From Hyphomicrobiales bacterium (GTDB lineage Bacteria > Pseudomonadota > Alphaproteobacteria > Rhizobiales > Rhizobiaceae), in assembly GCA_900465675.1 (NCBI GenBank), contig UBJR01000013.1, positions 221,449 through 285,448 of the forward strand: a stretch of DNA of 64,000 bases. Direction: 5' to 3'. Both the position numbers and the translations under genes were made by a program. Below are positions 15,764-26,541 of the stretch, piece by piece. The notes beneath the pieces are model-generated. The model had not been told where the DNA came from, ran no database searches, and worked only from the letters and a program-made list of their open reading frames with translations. Every line of letters begins with the position of its first letter. Positions within the stretch are counted from its first letter, which is position 1.

Positions 15764-16501
15764 ATGCCAGTCAATGCCCTCTATCGTGACGACTTCTACC
15801 TTTCGACATCGGAGGCGGTCGTCACCGCCGTTCACGACGATGGGGGCATCGAACTGGACCAGACCTGCTTCTACGCGACATCGGGCGGACAGCCCGGTGA
15901 CACCGGCTTTCTGGAGCGCGCCGACGGCTCGAAAATAGAACTCGGCCAGACGAAGCACGGCGCTGCCAAGGATATCATCATCCATGTACCGCTGGAGGGG
16001 CAGCCGGTTCCCGCAGTCGGCGAAAAGCTGGTGCTGCATGTCGACTGGCCGCGCCGCTACAAGCTGATGCGCATGCACACCGCCTGCCATCTGCTCTCCG
16101 TCGTCTGTTCCTTCCCGATCACCGGTGCGGCCGTTGGTGAAGACGAAAGCCGTGTCGATTTCGATATGAGCGAGACGATCGACAAGGACGAGGTGACGGC
16201 GAAGATGATGGAACTGGTGAACCAGAACCATCCGGTCTATCTGCAGTGGATCACCGACGAAGAGCTCGCCGGCAACCCTGGTATCGTCAAGTCGAAGAAC
16301 GTGCGCCCGCCAATGGGTCTCGGGCGCGTCAGCCTTGTCTGCATCGGCGAGAATTCCGCGATTGACAGCCAGCCATGCGGCGGGACACATGTGTCGGAAA
16401 CGCAGGAAGTCGGGCAGATTCACATTGCCAAGATCGAGAAGAAGGGCAAGGAAAACCGCCGCTTCCGCATTCGCTTCGGCGCTCCCGGCGACGAGGCGTA
16501 A
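15764..16501 (+). CDS. Alanyl-tRNA editing protein (AlaX family)
   Basis: 245 aa. It has the zinc-binding motifs of the AlaRS editing domain: RMHTACHLL (HxxxH) and the C-terminal CGGTHV. Free-standing AlaX proteins deacylate Ser- or Gly-mischarged tRNA-Ala. The start is 6 nt after the cysK stop, so it is co-transcribed. The link to cysK may reflect serine/cysteine mischarging control, which is inference. Confidence 0.9.
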   Translation: MPVNALYRDDFYLSTSEAVVTAVHDDGGIELDQTCFYATSGGQPGDTGFLERADGSKIELGQTKHGAAKDIIIHVPLEGQPVPAVGEKLVLHVDWPRRYKLMRMHTACHLLSVVCSFPITGAAVGEDESRVDFDMSETIDKDEVTAKMMELVNQNHPVYLQWITDEELAGNPGIVKSKNVRPPMGLGRVSLVCIGENSAIDSQPCGGTHVSETQEVGQIHIAKIEKKGKENRRFRIRFGAPGDEA

Positions 16502-16544
16502 GGCAGCCGTTTAAAGGCTGCATCAAGAGATCAGGGAGAGCAGA

Positions 16545-17414
16545 ATGCGTGAAGACAAGAGCCGCTTCGTCGTTTCGGCCGATTGGCTGCAGGGCGAGCT
16601 TGGAAAGCCGGATCTGCGCGTCCTCGACGCCTCCTTCTATCTGCCGGCGCAGAAGCGCGATGCCGATGCCGAATATGCGGCGGGCCATATCCCGGGTGCG
16701 ATCCGCTTCGACCAGGACAAGATCGCCGACCACTCCACCAACCTGCCCCATACGATCCCCTCGCCCGACTATTTTGCCACTGAGGCGGGCAAGCTCGGCA
16801 TCAGCGAGAACGACCGGATCGTCGTCTATGACGGCATCGGCATGTTTGCCTCGCCGCGTGTCTGGTGGCTGTTCCGGGTGATGGGCGCAAAGAACGTCTT
16901 CGTCCTCGACGGCGGTCTCGATGGCTGGAAGGCCGAGGGACGTCCGCTGGAAACGGCAAAGCCCGATTATGCGGCTGCGACCTTCAAACCCAACTATGAC
17001 GAGGCCCGCGTGGTCACGCTCGATCGCATGCGCGACATCGTTTCGAGCGGCGCGCTGCAGATTGCCGATGCCCGCAGCGCCGGACGCTTTGCCGCCGCCG
17101 AGCCCGAGCCGCGCGCAGGCATGCGCTCTGGCCATATGCCCGGCGCCCGCAGCCTTCCGTCCGGAGTCTTCGCCACGCAGGGCCGTTTCAAGTCGCTGCC
17201 CGAACTGAAGCAGACGATTGAAGACGCCGGTATCGACTTGTCGAAGCCCGTCGTCACGTCCTGCGGTTCCGGCATCACCGCGGCAATTATAACGCTGGCG
17301 CTGGAATCACTCGGCCATACCGACAACAAGCTCTATGACGGCTCATGGAGCGAATGGGGCAGCCGCGACGACACGCCTGTCGTCACCGGCCCACCCGATC
17401 CGATCAAGGCTTGA
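16545..17414 (+). CDS. sseA: 3-mercaptopyruvate sulfurtransferase (tandem rhodanese)
   Basis: 289 aa with two rhodanese domains. The N-terminal inactive one contains LDASFYLPAQKRDADAEYAAGHIPGA. The C-terminal catalytic one has the loop SCGSGITA, the CGSGxT(A) form typical of mercaptopyruvate rather than thiosulfate sulfurtransferases. It transfers sulfur from 3-mercaptopyruvate to thiols or cyanide. Preceded by GGGAGAG. Part of the cysK operon. Confidence 0.9.
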   Translation: MREDKSRFVVSADWLQGELGKPDLRVLDASFYLPAQKRDADAEYAAGHIPGAIRFDQDKIADHSTNLPHTIPSPDYFATEAGKLGISENDRIVVYDGIGMFASPRVWWLFRVMGAKNVFVLDGGLDGWKAEGRPLETAKPDYAAATFKPNYDEARVVTLDRMRDIVSSGALQIADARSAGRFAAAEPEPRAGMRSGHMPGARSLPSGVFATQGRFKSLPELKQTIEDAGIDLSKPVVTSCGSGITAAIITLALESLGHTDNKLYDGSWSEWGSRDDTPVVTGPPDPIKA

Positions 17415-17418
17415 GCGT

Positions 17419-17979
17419 ATGGCAAAATCTCCTTCGTCGCTATCCGCCCACATCACCCGCCTCGAAATGACCTCGCCGCCGAAGGCGAGCCTGCCGATGC
17501 CTGTCAATATCCAGACGGCGATCATGCGGACGACCGAGATACCGCTGCCCTTCTACCGCCATCTCTACCGGCAGGTCGGGGCCCGCTGGCAGTGGGTCGA
17601 CCGTCTCCGGTTGACCGATGAACAGCTGACCGCAACGCTGCACGACAAGCGCAACAATATCAGCGTGCTCTATGTCAACGGTGCACCCGGCGGATTCTAT
17701 GAGTATTTCTGCCAGGACGAGGACACGATCGAGCTGTCGCATTTCGGCCTGATCGAGCACGCGCTCGGCCTCGGCATCGGCAAATGGTTCCTGCTCCAGG
17801 CACTCTATGCGATCTGGACGCTGAACCCGAAGCGGGTGCTGACGACAACCAACAATCTCGATCATCCCCGCGCCCTGCAGCTCTACCAGATGTTCGGTTT
17901 CTCTCCGGTCTCGACCGGCACGGGCATCGTCCGGCCGCTGAGCGACAAGGAATTGCTGGAGCTGGCGAAACGCGGCTGA
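17419..17979 (+). CDS. GNAT family N-acetyltransferase
   Basis: 186 aa. The core GNAT fold is visible in SHFGLIEHALGLGIGKWFLLQAL (acetyl-CoA-binding loop, variant of Q/RxxGxG/A) and LTTTNNLDHPRALQLYQMFGF near the C-terminus. Start 4 nt after the sseA stop, so probably the last gene of that operon. Substrate unknown. Confidence 0.85.
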   Translation: MAKSPSSLSAHITRLEMTSPPKASLPMPVNIQTAIMRTTEIPLPFYRHLYRQVGARWQWVDRLRLTDEQLTATLHDKRNNISVLYVNGAPGGFYEYFCQDEDTIELSHFGLIEHALGLGIGKWFLLQALYAIWTLNPKRVLTTTNNLDHPRALQLYQMFGFSPVSTGTGIVRPLSDKELLELAKRG

Positions 17980-18082
17980 CCACAACCGAAATACACCCTG
18001 GGTTGTCGATTGAAATACAACTAAAGATGGATTAACGATCTGCGAAGCGCTATTTTCTTCCTCATCAGAGGGAGGGAAGACA

Positions 18083-18874
18083 ATGCCGATAGGGATCTAC
18101 AACCACCCGCTTTTCGGGGTCGTGAAATTCAAGACGCAGCATAACGATTGGCGGCGTGGCGACCCGATCACGTTCATCGATGGCTTCAGCTCATCCGATG
18201 TCGTCAACGTTACCGTACCGCAGCTAAGGCGAATCCCGCATACCAACGGTGGCGTCATCAAATTCCACAAGCGCGGTCAGAACCAGCTGCTGGCAGCATT
18301 TGAGGACATCGAGCGGCTCGGATTGCTGAAGCATATCGACAGCTGTGCAGGCGCTTTCTATCAGCGGCTGAAGAAGCCGGTATCTGGAGCGCTGAGCAAG
18401 GAGCCATCCAACCACTCATTTGGGATCGCTATCGACCTCAACTCGGACGACAAATGTCTTGGCTGCACGACCGCACCGCTTGCGCCGGTTTTCCAGCACC
18501 ACGGCTTTCGCTGGGGCAAAGCTTTCAACGATCCGATGCACTATGAGATCGCGAAGTTCATCGACAACGACGCGCCGTCGGTCAAGGACGTGACAATGAA
18601 CGTGAACAGCAATCCTCTCGCAGCGGATGTGAAGAGCATATTCGGCGATCTTTTCGTGACGGTCGCGGATGTCGGCAAGATACCGGGGCTGAAGGTTACG
18701 GATATCGGGCCGTCAGAAGTCGCTGTGGATGCGGCTCATAGCAGCGAGACATTCCCAACACTGCGGTTCGGAGAAGTGAGTTTCGCGCCCCTGCCACAGA
18801 TCCTGGGGTTTGCAGGCCTGAAATCGGTCTTCGACAACGGCACGAAAATTCTCGACGCTGACAAACTCGCTTAG
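18083..18874 (+). CDS. M15-type peptidase (D-Ala-D-Ala carboxypeptidase/endolysin-like)
   Basis: 263 aa. The zinc-peptidase core is seen in SNHSFGIAIDLN (SxHxxGxAxD motif) and, 30-odd residues on, DPMHYE (last zinc His), preceded by HHGFRWGK. This is the arrangement of VanY/L-Ala-D-Glu endopeptidases of phage type. It has no signal peptide, so it needs a holin-like route or acts internally, as phage endolysins do. The C-terminal 90 residues have no recognised domain. No other phage genes are adjacent. Ribosome site GGGAGGGAAG. Confidence 0.75.
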   Translation: MPIGIYNHPLFGVVKFKTQHNDWRRGDPITFIDGFSSSDVVNVTVPQLRRIPHTNGGVIKFHKRGQNQLLAAFEDIERLGLLKHIDSCAGAFYQRLKKPVSGALSKEPSNHSFGIAIDLNSDDKCLGCTTAPLAPVFQHHGFRWGKAFNDPMHYEIAKFIDNDAPSVKDVTMNVNSNPLAADVKSIFGDLFVTVADVGKIPGLKVTDIGPSEVAVDAAHSSETFPTLRFGEVSFAPLPQILGFAGLKSVFDNGTKILDADKLA

Positions 18875-18949
18875 CGAAACCTCACAGGAATCGGGTGGTT
18901 CGCTTCCTGATAAAGGCGCATTTCATGGCGGAACCCTGAGGAGACTGCC

Positions 18950-19450
18950 ATGACCGATATCCGTTTTTCCGCAATGCCGACTGCCGACGCCGAACAGCTC
19001 TGGAATGGCGGCACCGATTCCTATGGCTTCCTGCCGGAGACGATGGTGTCCGATGGGCCCGGGCATCCCTGCCGTCACTGCCTTGGCAATATCGATGCCG
19101 GGGAAGAATTGCTGGTTTTTGCCTACCGGCCGTTTCCCGAGATGCAGCCCTATGCCGAAACCGGGCCGATCTTCCTGCACAAGCGCCGTTGCGAGCGTTA
19201 CCAGGCCGAAGAGATCGTCCCGCCCGTTCTCAGCAGTACCGACTACATCGTTCGCGGCTACTCCGAAAACAACCGCATCGTCTACGGCACCGGCGCGGTA
19301 ACGCCGACGCGTGATATCCCGGCCTATGCCGGTGGCCTGCTGGAGCGGCCTGGTATCGCCTATGTGCATGTCCGCTCGGCACGCAACAACTGCTTCCAGT
19401 GCCGCATAGAAAAGGCGCCGGACTCTCGCGAAGCCGGCGCCTTCATCTAA
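18950..19450 (+). CDS. DUF1203 family protein
   Basis: 166 aa. Contains the DUF1203 signatures PCRHCLGNIDAGEELLVFAYRPF, GPIFLHKRRCERY and the C-terminal VRSARNNCFQCRIE with conserved Cys. Function unknown; the Cys/His residues could bind a metal. Ribosome site GAGGAG is 8 nt upstream of the start. Confidence 0.9.
   Translation: MTDIRFSAMPTADAEQLWNGGTDSYGFLPETMVSDGPGHPCRHCLGNIDAGEELLVFAYRPFPEMQPYAETGPIFLHKRRCERYQAEEIVPPVLSSTDYIVRGYSENNRIVYGTGAVTPTRDIPAYAGGLLERPGIAYVHVRSARNNCFQCRIEKAPDSREAGAFI
19412..19443. terminator. Hairpin between DUF1203 gene and convergent ald
   Basis: A perfect 10-bp stem (AAGGCGCCGG/CCGGCGCCTT) overlaps the last codons of the DUF1203 gene and ends 23 nt before the ald stop. 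It probably works in both directions. Confidence 0.6.
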
Positions 19451-19466
19451 CGTAACGTGATGGGAA

Positions 19467-20585
19467 TTACGCCACGTTGAGGACGCTTTCCGGGGCGTAT
19501 GCTTCATAGCCCAACGCTTCGGCAACCGGCTTGTAGGTGACGCGGCCGTTGTGGACGTTCAGGCCGTTGCGCAGGTGCTTGTCTTCGGCAATGGCGCGCA
19601 GGCCGCGGTCGGCGAGCGCCAGGCCGTGGACCAGCGTTGCGTTGTTCAGCGCATGCGCCGAGGTGACGGGCACGGCGCCAGGCATGTTGGCGACGCAGTA
19701 ATGCACCACGCCATCGACCTCATAGGTCGGCTCGGAATGGGTCGTTGCATGCGAGGTTTCGAAGCAGCCGCCCTGGTCGATGGCGACGTCGACGATGACG
19801 GAGCCCTTCTTCATGCCCGACAGCATTTCGCGGGTGACGAGCTTGGGCGCGGCAGCGCCCGGGATCAGCACGGCGCCGATGACGAGGTCGGCCGAGAACA
19901 CTTCTTCCTCGAGCGCCTGGATGCTGGAATAACGCGTGTGGACGCGGCCGTTGAAGATATCGTCAAGCTGGCGCAGGCGCGGCAGCGAACGGTCGAGAAT
20001 GCTGACATCGGCACCGAGACCGGCTGCCATCTTGGCGGCATGCAGGCCGACGACGCCGCCGCCGATGACGGTGACCTTGGCAGGCAGAACGCCGGGGACG
20101 CCGCCAAGCAGGATGCCGAGGCCGCCATTGGCCTTCTGCAGCGCCGTGGCGCCGGCCTGGATCGACAGGCGGCCGGCCACTTCGGACATCGGCGCCAAGA
20201 GCGGCAGGCCACCGCGCTCGTCGGTGACGGTTTCATAGGCGATCGCGGTGACGCCGGAGGCCAGCAGACCCTTGGTCTGTTCCGGATCCGGCGCGAGATG
20301 GAGATAGGTATAGAGAAGCTGACCGTCGCGGAGCTGCGCCCATTCGGAGGGCTGCGGTTCCTTGACCTTAACGATCATGTCGCACTTTTCGAAGATTTCC
20401 TTTGCCGTGGCAGCGATCTTCGCGCCGGCGGCGGCATAGGCGGCATCATCGGCACCAATGCCGGCGCCTGCCTTGGTTTCGACCCAGACTTCATGGCCAT
20501 GGGCGACATATTCACGAACCGAAGCTGGTGTCAGACCGACACGATATTCATGGTTCTTGATTTCCTTCGGGCAACCGACACGCAT
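19467..20585 (-). CDS. ald: Alanine dehydrogenase
   Basis: 372 aa, normal length. NAD-dependent oxidative deamination of L-alanine to pyruvate and ammonium. Motifs: N-terminal MRVGCPKEIKNHEYRVGLTP (pyruvate-binding), KVKEPQPSEW, nucleotide-binding VIGGGVVGLHAAKMAAGLGA and VDVAIDQGGCFETS. Ribosome site GAGAGGAA. Divergent from an Lrp-type regulator 157 nt away, which is the usual AldR arrangement. Confidence 0.95.
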   Translation of the reverse strand: MRVGCPKEIKNHEYRVGLTPASVREYVAHGHEVWVETKAGAGIGADDAAYAAAGAKIAATAKEIFEKCDMIVKVKEPQPSEWAQLRDGQLLYTYLHLAPDPEQTKGLLASGVTAIAYETVTDERGGLPLLAPMSEVAGRLSIQAGATALQKANGGLGILLGGVPGVLPAKVTVIGGGVVGLHAAKMAAGLGADVSILDRSLPRLRQLDDIFNGRVHTRYSSIQALEEEVFSADLVIGAVLIPGAAAPKLVTREMLSGMKKGSVIVDVAIDQGGCFETSHATTHSEPTYEVDGVVHYCVANMPGAVPVTSAHALNNATLVHGLALADRGLRAIAEDKHLRNGLNVHNGRVTYKPVAEALGYEAYAPESVLNVA

Positions 20586-20742
20586 TAGGCGTTCCTCTCA
20601 TATATGCCCGCTTGGCGCGGGACGTTTTCAATGGGTGAATCCAACCACTGCCGTTGCGAAATGTCCTTGCAAAGAGGTATTGCCTGAAAGCTATTTTTCG
20701 AAGATTGTGCGGTTTCATCGACCCAAACCGAAGGTTCTTCGA
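20586..20742. promoter_or_regulatory. Shared ald/aldR divergent promoter region
   Basis: 157 nt between the two start codons. In rhizobia AldR binds this kind of region and activates ald with alanine. Repeated TTCGAA/CGAAG elements near 20695-20742 may be operator half-sites. No exact site is assigned. Confidence 0.4.
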
Positions 20743-21204
20743 ATGTCTGAACTCGACAGTATCGATCTTGCGATTCTGAGAGCGCTTCAAGCAAACGCCC
20801 GGATTACCAACGCCGAACTTGCCAACAAGGTGGGCCTCTCGGCTTCGGCCTGTTCTCGACGTCTCGACATCCTGGAAAAGAACGGAGCGATCGCCGGCTA
20901 TCACGCGCGCCTTTCCAATAAGGTGCTCGAATACAAGATGATCGCGATCGTCCATATCTCGCTGTCGGGCCAGTTCGCCAAGACGCTGTCGGAATTCGAA
21001 GTGGCAGTGAGGCGCTGTCCGAACGTGCTGGTCTGCTACCTGATGTCGGGCGAGTACGACTACATTCTGCGGGTCGCCGCCCGCGATCTCGAAGATTACG
21101 AGCGAATCCACCGCGATTGGCTCTCGGCGCTCCCCCATGTCGTGAAGATCAACTCCAGCTTTGCGCTACGTGAAATCTTCGACCGGCCGAATGTCGGCTT
21201 CTGA
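20743..21204 (+). CDS. aldR: Lrp/AsnC family transcriptional regulator of ald
   Basis: 153 aa. An N-terminal winged helix-turn-helix (LDSIDLAILRALQANARITNAELANKVGLSASACSRRLDILEKNGAI) precedes a C-terminal RAM ligand domain. The divergent placement with ald matches AldR, which activates alanine dehydrogenase in response to alanine. The start was taken at MSELDSID; the longer upstream frame lies in the promoter region. Confidence 0.85.
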   Translation: MSELDSIDLAILRALQANARITNAELANKVGLSASACSRRLDILEKNGAIAGYHARLSNKVLEYKMIAIVHISLSGQFAKTLSEFEVAVRRCPNVLVCYLMSGEYDYILRVAARDLEDYERIHRDWLSALPHVVKINSSFALREIFDRPNVGF

Positions 21205-21276
21205 GACCTTGCAAAGCGCCGGGAATCCTGACCAAGCTTGTGGCAAGCGGACACTCCCACTGCCTGACTGCAAGAC

Positions 21277-22158
21277 ATGAAATCCAAGACGCAAGGCTAT
21301 ATCTTCGTCCTTCTGGCGCTGACGATCTTTTCGGCACAGGATGCGATCTCCAAGCATCTCGGCGGCCTGTACCCGCCGATCTTTGTGACGATGATCCGCT
21401 ACTGGGCCTTTGCGCTGTTCACCATCCTGCTGGCCTCCAAGATGCGCGGCGGCATCCGGCAGACTGCCCGCACCAAGCGGCCGCTGCTGCAAGTCACGCG
21501 CGGCGTTCTGCTTGCCGTTCAGGTCGTGCTTGCCATTACCTGCTTTGCGGTCATCGGGCTGGCGCATTCGCAGGCGATCTTTGCGGCGACGCCGATCATC
21601 ATCGCCCTGCTCTCCATGCCGATCCTCGGTGAGCGCGTCGGCTGGCGGCGCTGGACGGCGATCGGCGCCGGGCTTTTCGGCGTCCTGCTGATCCTGAAGC
21701 CGGAGGGCGAGTTCTTCGACGTCAAGCTGATGCTCGCCATCGTCTCCTGCTTCATCTTCGCCTTCTATGTCATCGCGACACGTCTGGTGTCGCGCGACGA
21801 CAGCTCGATGACCAGCTTCTTCTATACCGGCGTCGTCGGCGGCATCACCATGACGCTGATCGGTCCCTTCTACTGGACCTGGATGCTGCCGGGCGATTGG
21901 GGCTGGATGGCGCTGGTCTGCATGACCAGCATTTCCAGCCATTATTTCCTGATCCGCGCCTACGACATGCTGGATGCGGCAGCCGTGCAGCCGCTCACCT
22001 ATCTGCAGCTCGTCTACGCCTCGATCCTCGGCGTCACCATTTTCGGCGAAAGCATCAGCCTGACCACCGTCATCGGCTCGGTGATCGTTGTCGCCGCCGG
22101 CATCTTCACCATCTGGCGCGAACATGTCGTCGGCAGGCGGACTGCAAAGGCACATTAG
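21277..22158 (+). CDS. DMT superfamily transporter (EamA family)
   Basis: 293 aa with about 10 membrane helices and two EamA repeats; the second repeat ends AAAVQPLTYLQLVYASILGVTIFGESIS. Likely a metabolite exporter. Substrate unknown. Located directly after aldR, 72 nt downstream on the same strand. Confidence 0.85.
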   Translation: MKSKTQGYIFVLLALTIFSAQDAISKHLGGLYPPIFVTMIRYWAFALFTILLASKMRGGIRQTARTKRPLLQVTRGVLLAVQVVLAITCFAVIGLAHSQAIFAATPIIIALLSMPILGERVGWRRWTAIGAGLFGVLLILKPEGEFFDVKLMLAIVSCFIFAFYVIATRLVSRDDSSMTSFFYTGVVGGITMTLIGPFYWTWMLPGDWGWMALVCMTSISSHYFLIRAYDMLDAAAVQPLTYLQLVYASILGVTIFGESISLTTVIGSVIVVAAGIFTIWREHVVGRRTAKAH

Positions 22159-22242
22159 ATTTTGTGCAATTTTATCTAACTGCCTAAAAGGATTTCAATT
22201 TTTCCTTGCTACGGTCTCGGCATATCTATCCGGAGACCCTGC

Positions 22243-22578
22243 ATGACCCGCAATCTCAACATCATTACCCGCAAGTCGGAGCGCAAGTATTGCCGCGTGT
22301 TCGGCAAGCTGCGTTACCTGAACCAGGAAATCGACGCCCGCATCGTCAACTTGTCGACGACAGGCATCGCCGTCGATCTTCGCACGCCGGTCGCCGCCGC
22401 GTCCGGCAGCCGCGTGCGCATCGAAGCCGAGGACCTCGGGGCCCTCGAAGGCATCATCCGCTGGAGCCATAACGGCCGCCTCGGCATCCACTTCGACCCG
22501 AATTCCAACGCCCGCGCCCAGGTCGCCTCCTACTTCCGTTTCTTCCACAGAGACGTGAAGCCGGTGCTGGCGCGCTAG
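22243..22578 (+). CDS. PilZ domain protein
   Basis: 111 aa, almost entirely one PilZ domain. The c-di-GMP motifs are present in part: a basic N-terminus (RKSERKYCRV, equivalent to RxxxR) and NLSTTG (equivalent to D/NxSxxG). Likely a small c-di-GMP receptor. It is a lone gene between two unrelated ones and ends in a strong hairpin. Confidence 0.8.
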   Translation: MTRNLNIITRKSERKYCRVFGKLRYLNQEIDARIVNLSTTGIAVDLRTPVAAASGSRVRIEAEDLGALEGIIRWSHNGRLGIHFDPNSNARAQVASYFRFFHRDVKPVLAR

Positions 22579-22599
22579 ACGACACAGAGAGTTGAACGG

Positions 22600-22635
22600 C
22601 AGTGGGCGCGCTCGACAGAACAGGCGCGCCCACTG
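22600..22635 (+). terminator. Rho-independent terminator after the PilZ gene
   Basis: A perfect 11-bp stem (CAGTGGGCGCG/CGCGCCCACTG) is followed by TCATTTTA. Confidence 0.75.
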
Positions 22636-22719
22636 TCATTTTACGGATGCACTCCCGTGCAAATCATTCTACGTTCGACCCCGGGCTGGGCGTTGCGTGA
22701 TTTTTTGAAGGAGTGTTTG

Positions 22720-24708
<1,989 letters not shown>

Positions 24709-24730
24709 GGCGCTGACAATCTGAGGAAGG

Positions 24731-24752
24731 AGGCCGGCGGCAGCGCCGGCCT
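24731..24752. terminator. Hairpin between cpdB and the convergent LysR gene
   Basis: A perfect 9-bp stem (AGGCCGGCG/CGCCGGCCT) with GCAG loop overlaps the LysR stop codon. On the plus strand it is followed by ATTCTG, so T-run support is weak. Confidence 0.5.
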
Positions 24753-25713
24753 ATTCTGCCGCTTCCTGCACCGAGGTCAGCGCGGCAAGCTGCTCCTGGA
24801 ATTCGCTGTGGCTCGGGCACATCGACAGGAGATTGCGGAAGCGATCGATCAGCCAGGCGGTGGCCGGACCCGGGGGATTGGCGATCTTGTGAAGACTGTA
24901 GATCGGGTACTCGCCCTGCTCATAGGCAGGAAGATCGAGCTGCACGAGCTTGCCGGAATTCAAATCGTCGCGTGACACCGAAGCCGGCAGACCACCCCAG
25001 CCGAGACCGCCTGCAATCAGCTGGTGCTTGATGGCGATGTCGCTGACGCGCCACGTCCGGTAGGACAGCACGTTGAAATCGCGGCCGTTGGTGATGCCAG
25101 ACGTATCGCGCACCACCATCTGAACCTCTTCACGCACGTCCGAAAGCGTCAACGGCCTGCGAAGCTTGGCGAGCGGATGGAAGGGCGCGGCGACGGGGAT
25201 CATGAAGGAATGGCCGATCCGCTCTGCAACCAGCGTATCGTCCTGCTTCATCAGTGCGCCGCCGATGCCAACGGTCGCATCGCCGGTTGCCACCATGTTC
25301 ATGACTTCACCGAGCTCGCCGACCATCAGGTTGACGGTCACCGACGGGAATTTGACACGGAATTCGCGTAGCACCATCACCACGGCCTGCGACGGCACCA
25401 TGACGCTGATGGCGATCGACAGTTCAGCTTCGAGTCCCTCTTTGAGGTTCTTCACGCGGGCGCGCATAACTTCCAGATCGGCGACCAGGCGGCGGGCGTC
25501 GGCGAGCATCGCGTGGCCGGCCTTGGTCAGCTTCGGCTGGCGGGCGCCGGAGCGCTCGAAAAGCTCGACCTCCAGCTGCGCCTCAAGATTGGCGATCGTG
25601 TAGCTGATCACCGATTGCGCACGGTTCAGCACGCGCGAGGCGGCCGAGAAGCTGCCGGTATCGGCGACGGTCAGAAACACCTGCAGCTGGTCGAGGGTGG
25701 GGTTCGGGAGCAT
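24751..25713 (-). CDS. LysR-family transcriptional regulator
   Basis: 320 aa. The N-terminal winged HTH (LDQLQVFLTVADTGSFSAASRVLNRAQSVISYTIANLEAQLE) precedes a substrate-binding domain. It is divergent from the azoreductase gene with 135 nt between the starts, where a perfect T-N11-A dyad sits. It therefore probably controls azoR and itself. Effector unknown. Confidence 0.9.
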   Translation of the reverse strand: MLPNPTLDQLQVFLTVADTGSFSAASRVLNRAQSVISYTIANLEAQLEVELFERSGARQPKLTKAGHAMLADARRLVADLEVMRARVKNLKEGLEAELSIAISVMVPSQAVVMVLREFRVKFPSVTVNLMVGELGEVMNMVATGDATVGIGGALMKQDDTLVAERIGHSFMIPVAAPFHPLAKLRRPLTLSDVREEVQMVVRDTSGITNGRDFNVLSYRTWRVSDIAIKHQLIAGGLGWGGLPASVSRDDLNSGKLVQLDLPAYEQGEYPIYSLHKIANPPGPATAWLIDRFRNLLSMCPSHSEFQEQLAALTSVQEAAE

Positions 25714-25722
25714 ATCTAATCC

Positions 25723-25737
25723 ATCGATAGTTTCGAT
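25723..25737. promoter_or_regulatory. Candidate LysR operator (T-N11-A dyad)
   Basis: ATCGA-TAGTT-TCGAT is a perfect inverted repeat containing T-N11-A. It lies 10 nt before the LysR start and about 112 nt before azoR. Such sites are the usual recognition element of LysR proteins. Confidence 0.5.
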
Positions 25738-25848
25738 CTATATTATCCCAGTTTTTTAGATAGCTGGCCAGACCTATTTCTCATGTCGAAGCCACGGCAA
25801 ACCTCCCTTGCTGCCGCGGCAAACCCAATTCGAAATGAGGAGCCTGCC

Positions 25849-26463
25849 ATGTCTTCCATCCTTCTTCTGACCTCCAGCCCGCGCGCTGAATCGCTGTCGA
25901 CGACGATCGCTGCCGATCTCGCCAACAAGATCGCCGCCCAGAATGCCGGCAGCGTCGTTGTTCGCCGCGACCTTGCCGCCAACCCGTTGCCGCATATCGA
26001 TGACCTCTTCACCGCCGCCATCCGCAAACCTGCCGACCAGCGCACCGCGCAGGAAGCCGAAGCCGTCAAGACCTCCGACGCGCTGGTTGACGAGCTGCTG
26101 GCCGCCGACACCATCGTCATCGGCACCGGCCTCATCAACTTCAACATCTATTCTTCGCTGAAGACCTGGATCGACAACGTTGCACGTGCCGGCCGCACTT
26201 TCAGCTACACCGAAAACGGCCCTGTTGGCCTTGCCACCGGCAAGAAGGTCTATGTGGTGCTCGCTTCGGGCGGCGTCTATTCGCAGGGCCCAGCCGTCAG
26301 CATGAACCATGCCGTTCCGTACCTGAAGTCGGTTCTCGGCTTCCTCGGGATCACTGACGTCGAGACCATCTATGTCGAAGGCCTGGCCTTCGGTCCAGAA
26401 GCGGCCGAAAAGGCAATCGGCGCCGCCAAGGCCCGCGCAGAAGAAATCGCCCTCGCCGCTTAA
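25849..26463 (+). CDS. azoR: FMN-dependent NADH-azoreductase / quinone reductase
   Basis: 204 aa. A flavodoxin-like fold with the FMN-binding start (LLLTSSPRAESLSTTIA), PMYNF-like segment in the form GTGLINFNIYSSLKTWIDNV, and VYVVLASGGVYS (FMN ring loop). It reduces quinones and azo compounds by two electrons. The ATG is preceded by GAGGAG. Divergent LysR gene likely regulates it. Confidence 0.9.
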   Translation: MSSILLLTSSPRAESLSTTIAADLANKIAAQNAGSVVVRRDLAANPLPHIDDLFTAAIRKPADQRTAQEAEAVKTSDALVDELLAADTIVIGTGLINFNIYSSLKTWIDNVARAGRTFSYTENGPVGLATGKKVYVVLASGGVYSQGPAVSMNHAVPYLKSVLGFLGITDVETIYVEGLAFGPEAAEKAIGAAKARAEEIALAA

Positions 26464-26487
26464 CGGCTCGACGCATCCCCAAAGAAA

Positions 26488-26514
26488 ACGGCCGGTTCAC
26501 CACCGGCCGTTTTT
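26488..26514 (+). terminator. Rho-independent terminator after azoR
   Basis: Stem ACGGCCGGT/ACCGGCCGT with a TCACC loop followed by TTTTC. Confidence 0.8.
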
Positions 26515-26541
26515 CATTGTCCGGCTATGGCCTTCGGAAAT

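Noticed and set aside
14783..16423. 546-codon ORF antisense to cysK and the AlaX-type gene
   Set aside because: Opposite-strand shadow of two well-supported genes.
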